Shown here in pieces: positions 30,519 through 38,988 of a stretch of DNA of 64,000 nt. The stretch's first letter is position 1; each line of letters starts with the position of its first letter. Under the pieces are notes generated by a model that searched no databases, had not been told where the DNA came from, and saw only the letters and a program-made list of their open reading frames with translations. A program made the translations under genes and the position numbers. This DNA comes from Brevibacterium marinum (GTDB lineage: Bacteria > Actinomycetota > Actinomycetes > Actinomycetales > Brevibacteriaceae), in contig NZ_JAATJN010000001.1 in assembly GCF_011927955.1 (NCBI RefSeq), positions 3,534,001 through 3,598,000 of the forward strand, in the 5' to 3' direction.

Positions 30519-31043
30519 ATGGAAATTCTTCGCGAGATTCTGGTGGCACTGCATCTTATCGGAATGGCGATCATCGTCGGCGGATACTTCTCTCTCATCC
30601 GCACTCCCAAGGTCGCTCCCGGCATGCTGCACGGCTCCTATCTCCAGCTCATCACCGGGCTTCTCCTGCTCGCCATCGCCGAGTTGGGTGACGGCGAAGT
30701 CAACCATATGAAGATGGGCATCAAACTGGTCATTGCGATTCTCGTCACCATATTCGCTTTCCTCGGCAACAAGAAGCAGAAGGCTTTCGCCGCGTCGACC
30801 GCCGGCGGGGCTGTCGGCGACGGCGGTGTGGCCGCTCGAGCTGCCGGCGACGGCGGTGTGGCCGCTCGAGCTGTCGGCGACGGCGGTGTGGCCGCTCGAG
30901 CTGCCGGCGACGGCGGTGTGGCCGCTCGAGCTGTCGGCGACGGCGGTGTGGCCACGAAGGTCAAGAGCCCCTCGGCGACGATGGCGCATCTGGTCTTCGC
31001 CGGCGCAATCATCAACGTGCTGGTGGCCGTCTTCGTCCACTGA
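30519..31043 (+). CDS. Small four-helix membrane protein with an inserted ten-residue repeat tract
   Basis: A 174-residue protein with four hydrophobic helices (about residues 3-25, 36-54, 66-83 and 152-172). It belongs to an uncharacterised actinobacterial membrane family recognised only by text such as HLIGMAIIVGGYF and MLHGSYLQLITGLLLL. Between helices 3 and 4 (residues 97-144) the unit AVGDGGVAAR is repeated almost five times, alternating AV and AA. Without it the protein would be about 125 residues. The ATG at 30519 is favoured over the one nine bases upstream by the promoter spacing. Its role is unknown. A very long hairpin follows the stop. Confidence 0.8.
   Translation: MEILREILVALHLIGMAIIVGGYFSLIRTPKVAPGMLHGSYLQLITGLLLLAIAELGDGEVNHMKMGIKLVIAILVTIFAFLGNKKQKAFAASTAGGAVGDGGVAARAAGDGGVAARAVGDGGVAARAAGDGGVAARAVGDGGVATKVKSPSATMAHLVFAGAIINVLVAVFVH
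30811..30953 (+). repeat. 30-bp tandem repeat inside a membrane protein gene
   Basis: Four complete 30-bp units and most of a fifth lie end to end, each beginning CTGYCGGCGACGGCGG and ending in CCGCTCGAG. Units differ only at the fourth base, alternating T and C, so the higher-order period is 60 bp. The period is ten codons and the frame is kept. There are no spacers. Confidence 0.95.
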
Positions 31044-31070
31044 TCTTCACCTCTCAGCATTGACTGAGAC

Positions 31071-31138
31071 CCTCAGCAACCTTCCGGGCGCTGGGCAACC
31101 TTTAGAGGGGTTGCTCAGCGCCCGGAAGGTTGCTGAGG
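31071..31138 (+). terminator. 30-bp stem hairpin between the membrane protein gene and pcrA
   Basis: 31071-31100 pairs with 31109-31138 over 30 bases with a single G-U and an eight-base loop (TTTAGAGG). It starts 28 bases past the stop of the upstream gene. It probably terminates that transcript, though it is far longer than most terminators. Confidence 0.75.
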
Positions 31139-31239
31139 CGGGTCCGTCCCGCTCATACCGGCGGTTGCGGAGCCCTTTCTCTACCCCAAGTGCTCTCCTT
31201 TTCCCTGCGTCAGTGCCTGACGGTATCGTTGATCCGGAC

Positions 31240-33867
31240 ATGACTGCTGCAGCTGAAAACATCGAAGAAGCCACTCAGGGAGCCGACTCACGGACGGCCG
31301 AACTCCTCACCGGACTCAATCCGCGACAGCGAGAGGCGGTGGCCCACACGGGCTCACCGCTGCTGATCGTGGCAGGTGCCGGTTCTGGGAAGACGACTGT
31401 CCTGACCAGGCGCATCGCATATGCGTTGGCCACCGGTCGCGCCCACCCCGGTGAGGTCCTGGCGATCACGTTCACGAACAAGGCGGCCAAGGAGATGGCC
31501 GAGCGTGTCAGCTCCATCGTCGGCCCGGCCTCGCGTTCTATGTGGGTCTCGACGTTCCACTCCTCGTGTGTGAGGATCCTCCGTCGCGAGGCGAAGGTGC
31601 TGGGCATGAAGTCGAACTTCACCATCTATGACGCCCAGGATGCTCAACGGCTCGTGTCCCAGATCCTCAAAGAACTCGGCTTCGACACGAAGAAGTACAC
31701 ACCGCGGTCGGTGCTGCATCGGATCTCCAGCCTCAAGAACGACCTCCAGACCCCCGATGACTTCTCCCCACGGCCGAACAATCCCGCCGATGAGGTTCTC
31801 GCCGACGTGTTCCAGCGCTACACCACGCGCCTGCGCCTGGCCAATGCCTTCGATTTCGACGACCTCATCGCTGAGACCGTTCACCTCTTCGGGGCCTTCC
31901 CCGAGGTGGCCGATTCCTACCGCCGGCGCTTCCGGCATATCCTCGTCGACGAGTACCAGGATACGAACCCAGCGCAGTATGCACTGATCAAATCCCTGGC
32001 CGGAGATGGTGCGGGCGGTGCCACGGGGGCCGAGCTGACCGTCGTCGGCGACGCTGACCAGTCGATCTACGCCTTCCGCGGGGCGACGGTGCGCAACATC
32101 GTCGAGTTCGAGAAGGACTTCCCCGATGCGGAGACGATTCTGCTGGAGCAGAACTATCGCTCGACGCAGAACATCCTCGATGCTGCCAATTCGGTGATCG
32201 CGAACAACCAGGACCGCAGGGACAAGAAGCTGTGGACGTCCGAGGGCAGCGGCGAACCCATCGTCGGGTGGGTGGCCGAGAACGAACAGTCGGAGGCCCG
32301 CTTCATCGTCGACCGTGTCGATGAGCTCATCGACAATGAAGAATTCACATATGGCGACTTCGCCGTCTTCTACCGCACCAATGCGCAGTCCCGTGCAATC
32401 GAGGATGCGCTCGTGCGCTCGGGCATCCCGTACAAGGTCGTCGGGGGCACCCGCTTCTACGAACGCAAGGAGATCAAGGACGCCCTCGCCTACCTGCGTG
32501 TGGTGGCCAACCCCGACGACGATGTGAATCTGCGTCGCATCCTCAACGTCCCCAAACGGTCCATCGGTGATCGCACCGAGGGCATCATCGCGGACTTCGC
32601 CGATCGTGAAGGAGTCAGCTTCTACACAGCGCTGGGACGTCTCGATGAGATCGACCATCTGTCATCGCGGGCGCTGACTGCCGTGTCCAAGTTCTACGAC
32701 CTCATGCGCGATCTGGCGGCCACCGCCGAGGCGGCACCGCTGTCACGGGTCATCGAGGCGATCCTCGAGCAGAGCGGATATCTCGAGTCACTGCAGAAGA
32801 GCACCGACCCCCAGGACGAATCGCGTGTCGACAATCTCGCCGAGCTGGTGGCCGTTGCCGAAGATTTCGTCGCCACTCAGGCATTGGCTGTCGCCGACGA
32901 CGAAGACACCGACGATGCGGGCACCGACGATGCAGCAGTCGGCGACGCAGTGACCGGCGATGATAAAGACACCGTCGGTGCAGACGCTGTCCCCCACTCC
33001 CCCGATGCAATTGCGAATCCGGACAGCGCAGGTGAAAACTCTGCCAAAGGCGCTGCAGCAGGCACGGCCGTAAGCGCTCCGGAAGGCACTGCTGAAGGCG
33101 CTGCCGATGAGGAGAATCCGGAGTCGTCCGCGTCCGGACAGGCGTCGATCGCGGCGTTCCTCGAGCAGGTGGCGCTGGCGTCCGACACGGACCAGATTCC
33201 CGATGCCGAGCTCGGCCAGGTCACCCTCATGACTCTGCACACGGCGAAGGGTTTGGAGTTCCCCGTTGTCTTCCTCACCGGGCTCGAGGACGGAGGCTTC
33301 CCCCATGCCCGCTCCTTCGAGAATCCCCATGAGCTCTCCGAGGAGCGCCGCCTGGCCTACGTCGGACTGACTCGCGCCCGGCAGCGCCTGATCGTCTCGC
33401 GGGCAGAGACCCGCAGCATGTGGGGACAGCCGCAGTACAACCCGCCGAGCAGATTCCTGTCCGAGATCCCCGAGAACCTCATCGACTGGGAGAACACCGG
33501 CACGTTCTCATCGAGCATGAGCGGCGGATATTCCTCGTCCGGCTTCGGTGGCGGAGGCTTCGGCGGCGGCTATAGCGGCAGTTCCGCGGACGCGCGCGGC
33601 GGGCGGACTTCCGGAGGCTCGTCTCGCTCACGCTCCGGGTCGGCGAATTCCTCGTCACCGGTGGCCGGGTTCCCGAACCGGATTCGACCCAACCGTGAGG
33701 TCATCAGCGTGTCGGTGGGTGAGAAGGTCTCGCATGAGTCCTTCGGTCTCGGAACCGTGACCGAGGTCAATGGTGTCGGGGACAAGACCGTCGCCGTCGT
33801 CGACTTCGGGTCTCTGGGCACGAAGCGCCTCCTGCTCCGCTATGCCCCCATCGAGAAGCTCGGCTGA
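31240..33867 (+). CDS. pcrA: PcrA/UvrD-type ATP-dependent DNA helicase
   Basis: An 875-residue superfamily 1A helicase of DNA repair and replication. Motif I GAGSGKTTVLTRR (near residue 46), motif II ILVDEYQDTN (near 234), motif III VGDADQSIYAFRGA (near 268), motif IV EQNYRSTQNIL, motif V VTLMTLHTAKGLEF and motif VI RLAYVGLTRARQRL are present. The C-terminus has a glycine/serine-rich linker and the Tudor-like polymerase-binding domain (VSHESFGLGTVTEV). Unusually, about 85 acidic, alanine-rich residues (roughly 547-632) are inserted between the 2B-domain helix and AAFLEQVALASDTDQ. The ATG at 31240 lacks a good ribosome site; a TATCGT box lies ten bases upstream. Confidence 0.95.
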   Translation: MTAAAENIEEATQGADSRTAELLTGLNPRQREAVAHTGSPLLIVAGAGSGKTTVLTRRIAYALATGRAHPGEVLAITFTNKAAKEMAERVSSIVGPASRSMWVSTFHSSCVRILRREAKVLGMKSNFTIYDAQDAQRLVSQILKELGFDTKKYTPRSVLHRISSLKNDLQTPDDFSPRPNNPADEVLADVFQRYTTRLRLANAFDFDDLIAETVHLFGAFPEVADSYRRRFRHILVDEYQDTNPAQYALIKSLAGDGAGGATGAELTVVGDADQSIYAFRGATVRNIVEFEKDFPDAETILLEQNYRSTQNILDAANSVIANNQDRRDKKLWTSEGSGEPIVGWVAENEQSEARFIVDRVDELIDNEEFTYGDFAVFYRTNAQSRAIEDALVRSGIPYKVVGGTRFYERKEIKDALAYLRVVANPDDDVNLRRILNVPKRSIGDRTEGIIADFADREGVSFYTALGRLDEIDHLSSRALTAVSKFYDLMRDLAATAEAAPLSRVIEAILEQSGYLESLQKSTDPQDESRVDNLAELVAVAEDFVATQALAVADDEDTDDAGTDDAAVGDAVTGDDKDTVGADAVPHSPDAIANPDSAGENSAKGAAAGTAVSAPEGTAEGAADEENPESSASGQASIAAFLEQVALASDTDQIPDAELGQVTLMTLHTAKGLEFPVVFLTGLEDGGFPHARSFENPHELSEERRLAYVGLTRARQRLIVSRAETRSMWGQPQYNPPSRFLSEIPENLIDWENTGTFSSSMSGGYSSSGFGGGGFGGGYSGSSADARGGRTSGGSSRSRSGSANSSSPVAGFPNRIRPNREVISVSVGEKVSHESFGLGTVTEVNGVGDKTVAVVDFGSLGTKRLLLRYAPIEKLG

Positions 33868-33889
33868 GGTTCGACTGTCGCATGTAATG

Positions 33890-33937
33890 GCTGCATCGCC
33901 TCCTCCGGGTGTAGCTGCATCGCCTCCTCCACGTGTA
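33890..33937 (+). repeat. 24-bp tandem duplication
   Basis: GCTGCATCGCCTCCTCCGGGTG at 33890-33913 is followed at once by a near-identical copy at 33914-33937, differing in two bases. It lies in the 212-base gap after pcrA, which otherwise holds only a terminator. Confidence 0.85.
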
Positions 33938-34013
33938 CCGGCCACTGCGCGGGCGCGCGTACCTGCCCATCCGCACCGGTGCACGGGCAAGAACCGGCGC
34001 ACGGGCATAGAAG

Positions 34014-34048
34014 AAGCGCCGAGGTGAACGTAAATCACCTCGGCGCTT
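34014..34048. terminator. Shared terminator after pcrA and the antitoxin-like gene
   Basis: AAGCGCCGAGGTGA (34014-34027) pairs with 34035-34048 over 14 bases with a seven-base loop, followed by TTTC on the plus strand. The genes on either side are convergent. Confidence 0.8.
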
Positions 34049-34079
34049 TCCCATGCCGGACGCGGCTATGGGCTAAAGA

Positions 34080-34262
34080 TCATTCGTTGCCAAGCTTGTC
34101 GTCGGCTCCGTCGCGACCCTGGTTGATCTGGTCTTCGAACTTGCCGCCGGTCTTGTCGTTGGCAAAGTCAGCAGCCTTGTCCAGACCCTGATCGCTGACC
34201 TCTTCACCCTTTTCGCTATTCATGGCGTCCTTGGCTTTGTTTGTAAGATCGTCGAGTCCCAT
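34080..34262 (-). CDS. Rv0909/MT0933-type antitoxin-like small protein
   Basis: A 60-residue, highly charged protein (MGLDDLTNKAKDAMNS, ADFANDKTGGKFEDQI, DGADDKLG). This matches the MT0933 antitoxin family of actinobacteria, whose M. tuberculosis member Rv0909 is paired with toxin Rv0910. No toxin-like partner lies beside it here, so it may serve another role, like the similar CsbD-type stress proteins. AAAGGAGA stands before the ATG at 34262, which settles the start. It is monocistronic. The 139 bases upstream hold nothing else recognised. Confidence 0.82.
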   Translation of the reverse strand: MGLDDLTNKAKDAMNSEKGEEVSDQGLDKAADFANDKTGGKFEDQINQGRDGADDKLGNE

Positions 34263-34401
34263 GCTGTCTCCTTTCGCTGGAAAAGGTTCTTCCGAACCTT
34301 CTGACACCATCCACCCTGCCACTCATTCCACTCTGGTGAAACCGAAGCCATTCGTTTCTCAGGGAATGCACAAACTGACGGTTACCATCCAGTCGGTAAC
34401 T

Positions 34402-34758
34402 TCAGCGGGATTGCGGAACGACGAACGCCGATGCCACGAGAACCAGAGCAAAAATCAGTCCGGTGGCGATGTCGACGGTCTTCGACCGGTTCGTCCAGAC
34501 CTCGTCCCATGGCGGCGGCATCGCACGCACCATCGCCAGTCCGGCCGGAACGACCGCCAGGACGATGGCGCCGAGTCGGAAGTCGACGATGGAGCAGGCT
34601 CCGCCGATGATGACGCCCAGCAGACACCCCAAGAGCCCCCAGTCGCGCGGGACGGGGTTCGAGTAGCGCCGTTTCCAGTAGATCCAGCGCTTGGCGATCG
34701 GTCCTCTCCCGCGCCTGGCATGGCGTGGATAGACCTTCCGCTTCTCAGTGGAAGAAAT
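34402..34758 (-). CDS. DUF3017 membrane protein with an apparent non-standard start codon
   Basis: The last 75 residues form three helices and fit DUF3017 ([20 protein letters not shown], then [20 protein letters not shown] ending in VVP). DUF3017 is often found beside purH. The frame is open back to a TGA at 34771-34773, but in all of it the only ATG, GTG or TTG is a TTG at 34632, which would cut into helix 1. An ATT at 34758 lies six bases after GGGGAG and overlaps the end of purH. An ATC 18 codons further down lies close behind GGGAGAGGA. The coordinates assume ATT, giving 118 residues, the usual family length. Confidence 0.7.
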   Translation of the reverse strand: MSSTEKRKVYPRHARRGRGPIAKRWIYWKRRYSNPVPRDWGLLGCLLGVIIGGACSIVDFRLGAIVLAVVPAGLAMVRAMPPPWDEVWTNRSKTVDIATGLIFALVLVASAFVVPQSR

Positions 34759-36325
34759 GGCGGCTCCCCGTCAGATACATGGTGATCCCAGCTTCCTCTG
34801 CCGCCGCGGCGACCTCCTCGTCCCGGATGGAACCCCCCGGCTGCACAACCGCGCTGACTCCCGCGTCGAGGAGGATCTGGAGCCCGTCGGCGAAGGGGAA
34901 GAACGCGTCAGAGGCGGCCACGGAACCAGGGGCTCTCTGCTCGCCGGCACGTTCGACGGCCAGTTTCGCGGAGTCGACACGGTTGACCTGGCCCATTCCC
35001 ACACCGACGGAGGCACCGTCCTTGGCCAGGAGGATGGCGTTGGACTTCACCGCACGGCATGCCTTCCACGCGAATTCCAGGTCCGCGAGAGTCTCGGCCG
35101 ATACTGCCGGGCCTGCGGCCAGGGTCCAGTTCTCGGAGACGTCGCCGTCGGCCTGGAACACGTCGCGGTCCTGGACGAGGAAGCCACCGGTGATCGGTTT
35201 GATCTCTGAGTCGGCGAAGTCGACTTCGCCGAGTTCGAGCAGACGCAGGTTCTTCTTGCCCGACAGAAGCTCGAGCGCCTCGGCAGAGAACGACGGTGCG
35301 GCCAGGCACTCGGTGAAGATCGGTTTGATCGAGGCGGCCAGTTCGACATCGACCTCACGATTCGTCGCGATGACACCGCCGTAGGCGGACAGAGAGTCGC
35401 ATTCGTGCGCGGCCCTGTGCGCAGCGGCGGCGGTGTCGGCGACGGCGATGCCGCACGGATTGGCGTGTTTGACGATCGCGACCGCAGGACGGTCGAAGTC
35501 GAAGGCCGCACGGATCGCGGCATCGGTGTCGGTGTAGTTGTTGTACGACATCGCCTTGCCGCCCAGCAGCTTCGCACCGGCGATGCCGCGGGTGCCGTCG
35601 GAGTAGACCGCTGCCGCCTGGTGCGGGTTCTCGCCGTAGCGCAGATCGGTCAGCTTCTCCCCGCTCACTCCGGCGAATGCGGGCTGCATGGTCACCGACG
35701 CCTCGTCGACCCCGGAGTCGGCGGTCCCGGCGGTCAGCTCTGCGGCGAACCAGGATGCCACGGCCGTGTCGTATGCGGCGGTGTGGGCGAAGGCGCGGGC
35801 GGCGAAGCCTCGCCTGGCGTCGATGTCGAAGCCCTGACCCTGAGCAGCCTCGATGACGGCCGAGTAGTCGTGGGGGTCGGTGATGACGGAGACCGTCGGG
35901 TGGTTCTTCGCCGCTGCCCGCACCATGGAGGGCCCGCCGATGTCGATCTGCTCGACACAGTCGTCGAAGCTCGCCCCGCCGGCCACGGTGTCGGCGAAGG
36001 GGTAGAGGTTGACGATGACGAGGTCGAACGGCGCGATCTCGAGTTCGTCGAGCTGACTCATGTGATCCGGCTTGCGCGAATCGGCAAGGATACCGGCGTG
36101 GACCCGCGGGTGCAGGGTCTTGACTCGACCTTCGAGGCATTCGGGGAACCCGGTCAGCTCTTCGACCTTGGTGACTTCAGCGCCCGCCTCGGCGATCTTC
36201 GCCGCTGTCGAACCGGTGGACACGATCTGGACGCCGGCAGCTTGCAGTCCGCGAGCCAGATCCTCCAATCCGGTTTTGTCGTAGACGCTGATGAGCGCTC
36301 TCTTGATCGCGCGGGTTCCTGTCAC
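34745..36325 (-). CDS. purH: Bifunctional AICAR transformylase/IMP cyclohydrolase
   Basis: A 526-residue PurH performing the last two steps of IMP synthesis. The N-terminal MGS-like cyclohydrolase domain has [48 protein letters not shown] and NLYPF. The C-terminal transformylase has [23 protein letters not shown] and TEC..APSFS-type residues, and ends with [10 protein letters not shown]. The start is GTG at 36325 with AAGGAG five bases away. The frame stays open upstream into purN but is not protein-like there. It is downstream of purN, as expected, and its end overlaps the DUF3017 gene. Confidence 0.97.
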   Translation of the reverse strand: MTGTRAIKRALISVYDKTGLEDLARGLQAAGVQIVSTGSTAAKIAEAGAEVTKVEELTGFPECLEGRVKTLHPRVHAGILADSRKPDHMSQLDELEIAPFDLVIVNLYPFADTVAGGASFDDCVEQIDIGGPSMVRAAAKNHPTVSVITDPHDYSAVIEAAQGQGFDIDARRGFAARAFAHTAAYDTAVASWFAAELTAGTADSGVDEASVTMQPAFAGVSGEKLTDLRYGENPHQAAAVYSDGTRGIAGAKLLGGKAMSYNNYTDTDAAIRAAFDFDRPAVAIVKHANPCGIAVADTAAAAHRAAHECDSLSAYGGVIATNREVDVELAASIKPIFTECLAAPSFSAEALELLSGKKNLRLLELGEVDFADSEIKPITGGFLVQDRDVFQADGDVSENWTLAAGPAVSAETLADLEFAWKACRAVKSNAILLAKDGASVGVGMGQVNRVDSAKLAVERAGEQRAPGSVAASDAFFPFADGLQILLDAGVSAVVQPGGSIRDEEVAAAAEEAGITMYLTGSRHFFH

Positions 36326-36380
36326 AGGTGCTCCTTGAAGGTTCGGTTGCCGATTCGTGGGTTGGTCAGTGGGCAGGTTC

Positions 36381-37001
36381 TCAGCTCGACGCCGCCGAGG
36401 TGGCATATCCGCTGACATGCCGACCGTCGATGACCAGGTCATGGTGGGCGAGGTGGTCGAGGAGGCGGACGAGTTCGATCCGTTCCTGGACCTTGATGCG
36501 TTCATGCACGGTGTCCTCGGTGTCCTCGTCTCCGATGGGGATCGCGAACTGGGCGATGATCGGGCCGGTGTCGACTCCCGCATCGACGATGTGGATGGTG
36601 CCTCCGGTGACGCGCACGCCGTGGGCCAGCGCGTCACGGACCCCGTGAGCTCCGGGGAAGGCCGGCAGCAGGGCAGGGTGAGTGTTGATGATGCGATCGT
36701 CGAAGGCTGCGACGAAAGCGGGTCCGAGGATCCGCATGAATCCGGCCGAGATCACCCAGTCGGGAGACAGTGCGGCGACCGCGTCGCGCAGCCGCATGTT
36801 CCAGTCCTCACGGCTCGGGCAGTCCTTGGGCCGCACGACGAAGGTGGGAATCGAACGCTCCTCCGCCCGGGCGATGACGCCCGCCGTCTGTGAGTCTGAG
36901 CCGACTCCCACGATCTCGACTCCGCGATCTGCATCGGCGAATGCGTCGATGACTGCCTGTGTGAGAGTACCCGAGCCGGATGCCAGAAGAACGATGCGCA
37001 C
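36381..37001 (-). CDS. purN: Phosphoribosylglycinamide formyltransferase
   Basis: A 206-residue PurN that transfers a formyl group from 10-formyl-THF to [19 protein letters not shown] is the phosphate-binding start, with Leu for the usual Asn after Thr. [21 protein letters not shown] contains the catalytic His, and [15 protein letters not shown] the catalytic Asp. The active-site Asn of the usual INIHPALLP motif is matched by INTHPALLP. It stands 55 bases upstream of purH and is probably co-transcribed with it. Confidence 0.96.
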   Translation of the reverse strand: MRIVLLASGSGTLTQAVIDAFADADRGVEIVGVGSDSQTAGVIARAEERSIPTFVVRPKDCPSREDWNMRLRDAVAALSPDWVISAGFMRILGPAFVAAFDDRIINTHPALLPAFPGAHGVRDALAHGVRVTGGTIHIVDAGVDTGPIIAQFAIPIGDEDTEDTVHERIKVQERIELVRLLDHLAHHDLVIDGRHVSGYATSAASS

Positions 37002-37077
37002 GGTTCCATTCTAACGTTTGATTCATCTGCTGCGGTCACGGCCGTCGAGAATGCGGATTCCGAGTCCCGTCAAGGAT

Positions 37078-37099
37078 TTTGTCAGTGGACTGTGACAAA
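37078..37099. promoter_or_regulatory. Candidate operator
   Basis: TTTGTCA-N8-TGACAAA, a 7-bp inverted repeat ending eight bases before the GTG at 37108. It covers the expected promoter of that gene and lies in the 106-base gap to the divergent purN. A perfect GTGACGTCAC palindrome overlaps the start codon itself. Confidence 0.45.
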
Positions 37100-37107
37100 C
37101 TATCGGT

Positions 37108-37560
37108 GTGACGTCACCAAACAACACCGAAGAGAAGAGCCCGCCGACTCCCGAAGAGGAGAGGCAGGCTGCACCCGCCCGCCATGGCCTGATCCTGATT
37201 CTGCTGATCCTCGCCTCTGTCCTGACGTTCACGTATCCGCTGCCATTCAAACTTGCGGCGATCGCCTTCGCCGTCGCCGCTGTCGTGTGGTCGATCCGAT
37301 ACATCATCGCCGTGGTCAGGACGAAGCAGAAGCGCAACATGTCGTTGGGCATATTGGGCGGTCTGCTCAGCATCTACCTCATCTTCTCGACGCTGTCATC
37401 AGTCGTCCTCTGGCCTGTCCAGTCCAAGTATGAGGAATGCGTCCGCGATGCCATCACCCAGCAGGCGCAGCTTTCCTGCACGACCGAGTACCAGACCGGC
37501 CTCGGTGACTGGTTCAAGCAGCTGACCGGCCAGGATCTGGATCTGCCGGGCACCAGCTGA
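37108..37560 (+). CDS. Uncharacterised membrane protein, 150 residues
   Basis: A 150-residue protein not assigned to a named family. A charged N-terminus of about 28 residues is followed by three hydrophobic segments (about 29-45, 48-68 and 80-98) and a C-terminal soluble part with two cysteines (YEECVRDAI, LSCTTEYQTG) that would lie outside and could form a disulfide. The start is a GTG with CAAACT six bases before it and no ribosome site. Gene order next to purN and the DUF6350 gene resembles the mycobacterial region Rv0954-Rv0957. No function can be given. Confidence 0.75.
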   Translation: MTSPNNTEEKSPPTPEEERQAAPARHGLILILLILASVLTFTYPLPFKLAAIAFAVAAVVWSIRYIIAVVRTKQKRNMSLGILGGLLSIYLIFSTLSSVVLWPVQSKYEECVRDAITQQAQLSCTTEYQTGLGDWFKQLTGQDLDLPGTS

Positions 37561-37594
37561 GGCGCTGCCCCAGGTTCGACGCAGCGGTTCCGGC

Positions 37595-38872
37595 TCAATC
37601 CTCCGGCGCGCCCGCGCCTCGTTCGTCCGCTGTCCAGCCGAAGGACCGCTCGTCGTCTTCGAGTCCGTCCTCGTCGGCCACTTCCGTCGCCCCGTACTGC
37701 ATGTCGGAGAGTCGGGTCAGCACCAGGCCCACGAGCAGCCCCAGCCCCAGCCAAGCGGTGACGGCCGCCGCGGCCGTCAGCGCCGAAGGACCGAAGTCGG
37801 AGAGGCCGACCGGGCCCATGGCTCCGCGAGCGAATAACGCGAGGATCTGGAGCACGACGAAGACTTTGACCGCGGCGACCCCGAGCCCGGCCCATGAGCC
37901 CAGCATGATCTGACGGGCATGGGCACGACCGACGATGACACTGAGGATTCCGAGCAGGACGAGAAGCGCGGGCACGGCAGTCGTCCAGGCCGGGTAGTCT
38001 CCGACGAGGAGCTGGAGCACGGGCACGTGCGGAACGGGACCCGGCATCGAATGGAACACCGAACTGGGCCCTTCGGCTCCCACATCCACTCCGATTCCCG
38101 CGATCCAGGCCAGCGAAGCGAACAGGATTCCGGGGGCGAACAGAATCTGAATCACGAGCAGGCCCACGCCGGCCGACAGCGGTGAACTGTAGGCCTGCAG
38201 CGATTCGGCCAGCTCATTCCATCTGAGTCCGACGCCGGTGGCGATGATCAGGATGGAAAGGATCGCCGATCCCCACAGGAGCCTCTTCACCAGGTGGTCG
38301 CCGGCCTCCCAGACCTCGGGGTCCACATCACGCAATCGGGGGATGTCGTCGACACCGCGAACCCAGAGATAGCCCGCCGCCGAGGCGGACAGCAGCATGA
38401 GGAGAAGCCGCACGAGACCGTACGGGGTCATGGCCGCCTCACCCAGCAGGAGGGTCAAGGTGACGAGCGGGCCGGCATAGGCGACGACGAAGGTCGCCAG
38501 CGCAATGGCGATGGACTTCCACCATCCTTCTTCGTCGCTGTCTGTGAGTCCGGCCTCCTCCTCGGTCATTCCCGCGACGAGACGTTTCGCGCCGGAGGCG
38601 AAGAAGAGCCACACACCCAGCGTGATCAGGCTCGGCGCCAGCGAGAAGTCGAAGCCCATCGTCGTCACGTTCAGGCCGTGGACGACTCCCCAGAGTGAGA
38701 ACGCCCACTCGGGGATGATCGAGTACGGCAGCTGGGAACCCAGGGCGATGAGCCAGAACACGGTGGCGATGACGAACGCCGCGGGGACGACGATGAGATC
38801 GATCCGCAGGGCTTCCATCAGCCCCAACAGAACTGGATGGCGGTGCGTGCGAGGGTGGGAAGGAGTGTGCAT
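37595..38872 (-). CDS. DUF6350 (PerM-like) polytopic membrane protein
   Basis: A 425-residue protein with about ten transmembrane helices. It matches DUF6350, the family of M. tuberculosis PerM (Rv0955), which takes part in cell division under stress. Its position beside purN/purH is that of perM. Landmarks are LMEALRIDLIVVP at the start, the PLSAGVGLLVIQILFAPG helix and VGAEGPSSVFHSMPGPVPHVPVL-type loop text, and an acidic cytoplasmic tail. Two in-frame ATGs nine bases apart (38881, 38872) are possible; 38872 was chosen because GGAAGAG lies next to it, though too close to be ideal. Confidence 0.85.
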   Translation of the reverse strand: MHTPSHPRTHRHPVLLGLMEALRIDLIVVPAAFVIATVFWLIALGSQLPYSIIPEWAFSLWGVVHGLNVTTMGFDFSLAPSLITLGVWLFFASGAKRLVAGMTEEEAGLTDSDEEGWWKSIAIALATFVVAYAGPLVTLTLLLGEAAMTPYGLVRLLLMLLSASAAGYLWVRGVDDIPRLRDVDPEVWEAGDHLVKRLLWGSAILSILIIATGVGLRWNELAESLQAYSSPLSAGVGLLVIQILFAPGILFASLAWIAGIGVDVGAEGPSSVFHSMPGPVPHVPVLQLLVGDYPAWTTAVPALLVLLGILSVIVGRAHARQIMLGSWAGLGVAAVKVFVVLQILALFARGAMGPVGLSDFGPSALTAAAAVTAWLGLGLLVGLVLTRLSDMQYGATEVADEDGLEDDERSFGWTADERGAGAPED

Positions 38873-38940
38873 CTCTTCCATTTTCGCTGACGCCGGGCTC
38901 GCTTCCCGGTATTGACCACGCGATTCTCTGCAGTGGGAAG

Positions 38941-38946
38941 TACAAT
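38941..38946 (+). promoter_or_regulatory. Likely -10 box of the proline-rich membrane protein gene
   Basis: TACAAT on the plus strand, 42 bases before the chosen ATG at 38989. A TTGACC upstream is 23 bases away, too far for a standard -35. Confidence 0.4.
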
Positions 38947-38988
38947 TGCGCCAGGACAGGCTTGTAGACACGAAGGATGCATCCAGCG

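Noticed and set aside
30811..30953. CRISPR array
   Set aside because: The 30-bp units are directly joined with no spacers, and they lie in frame inside a membrane protein gene.
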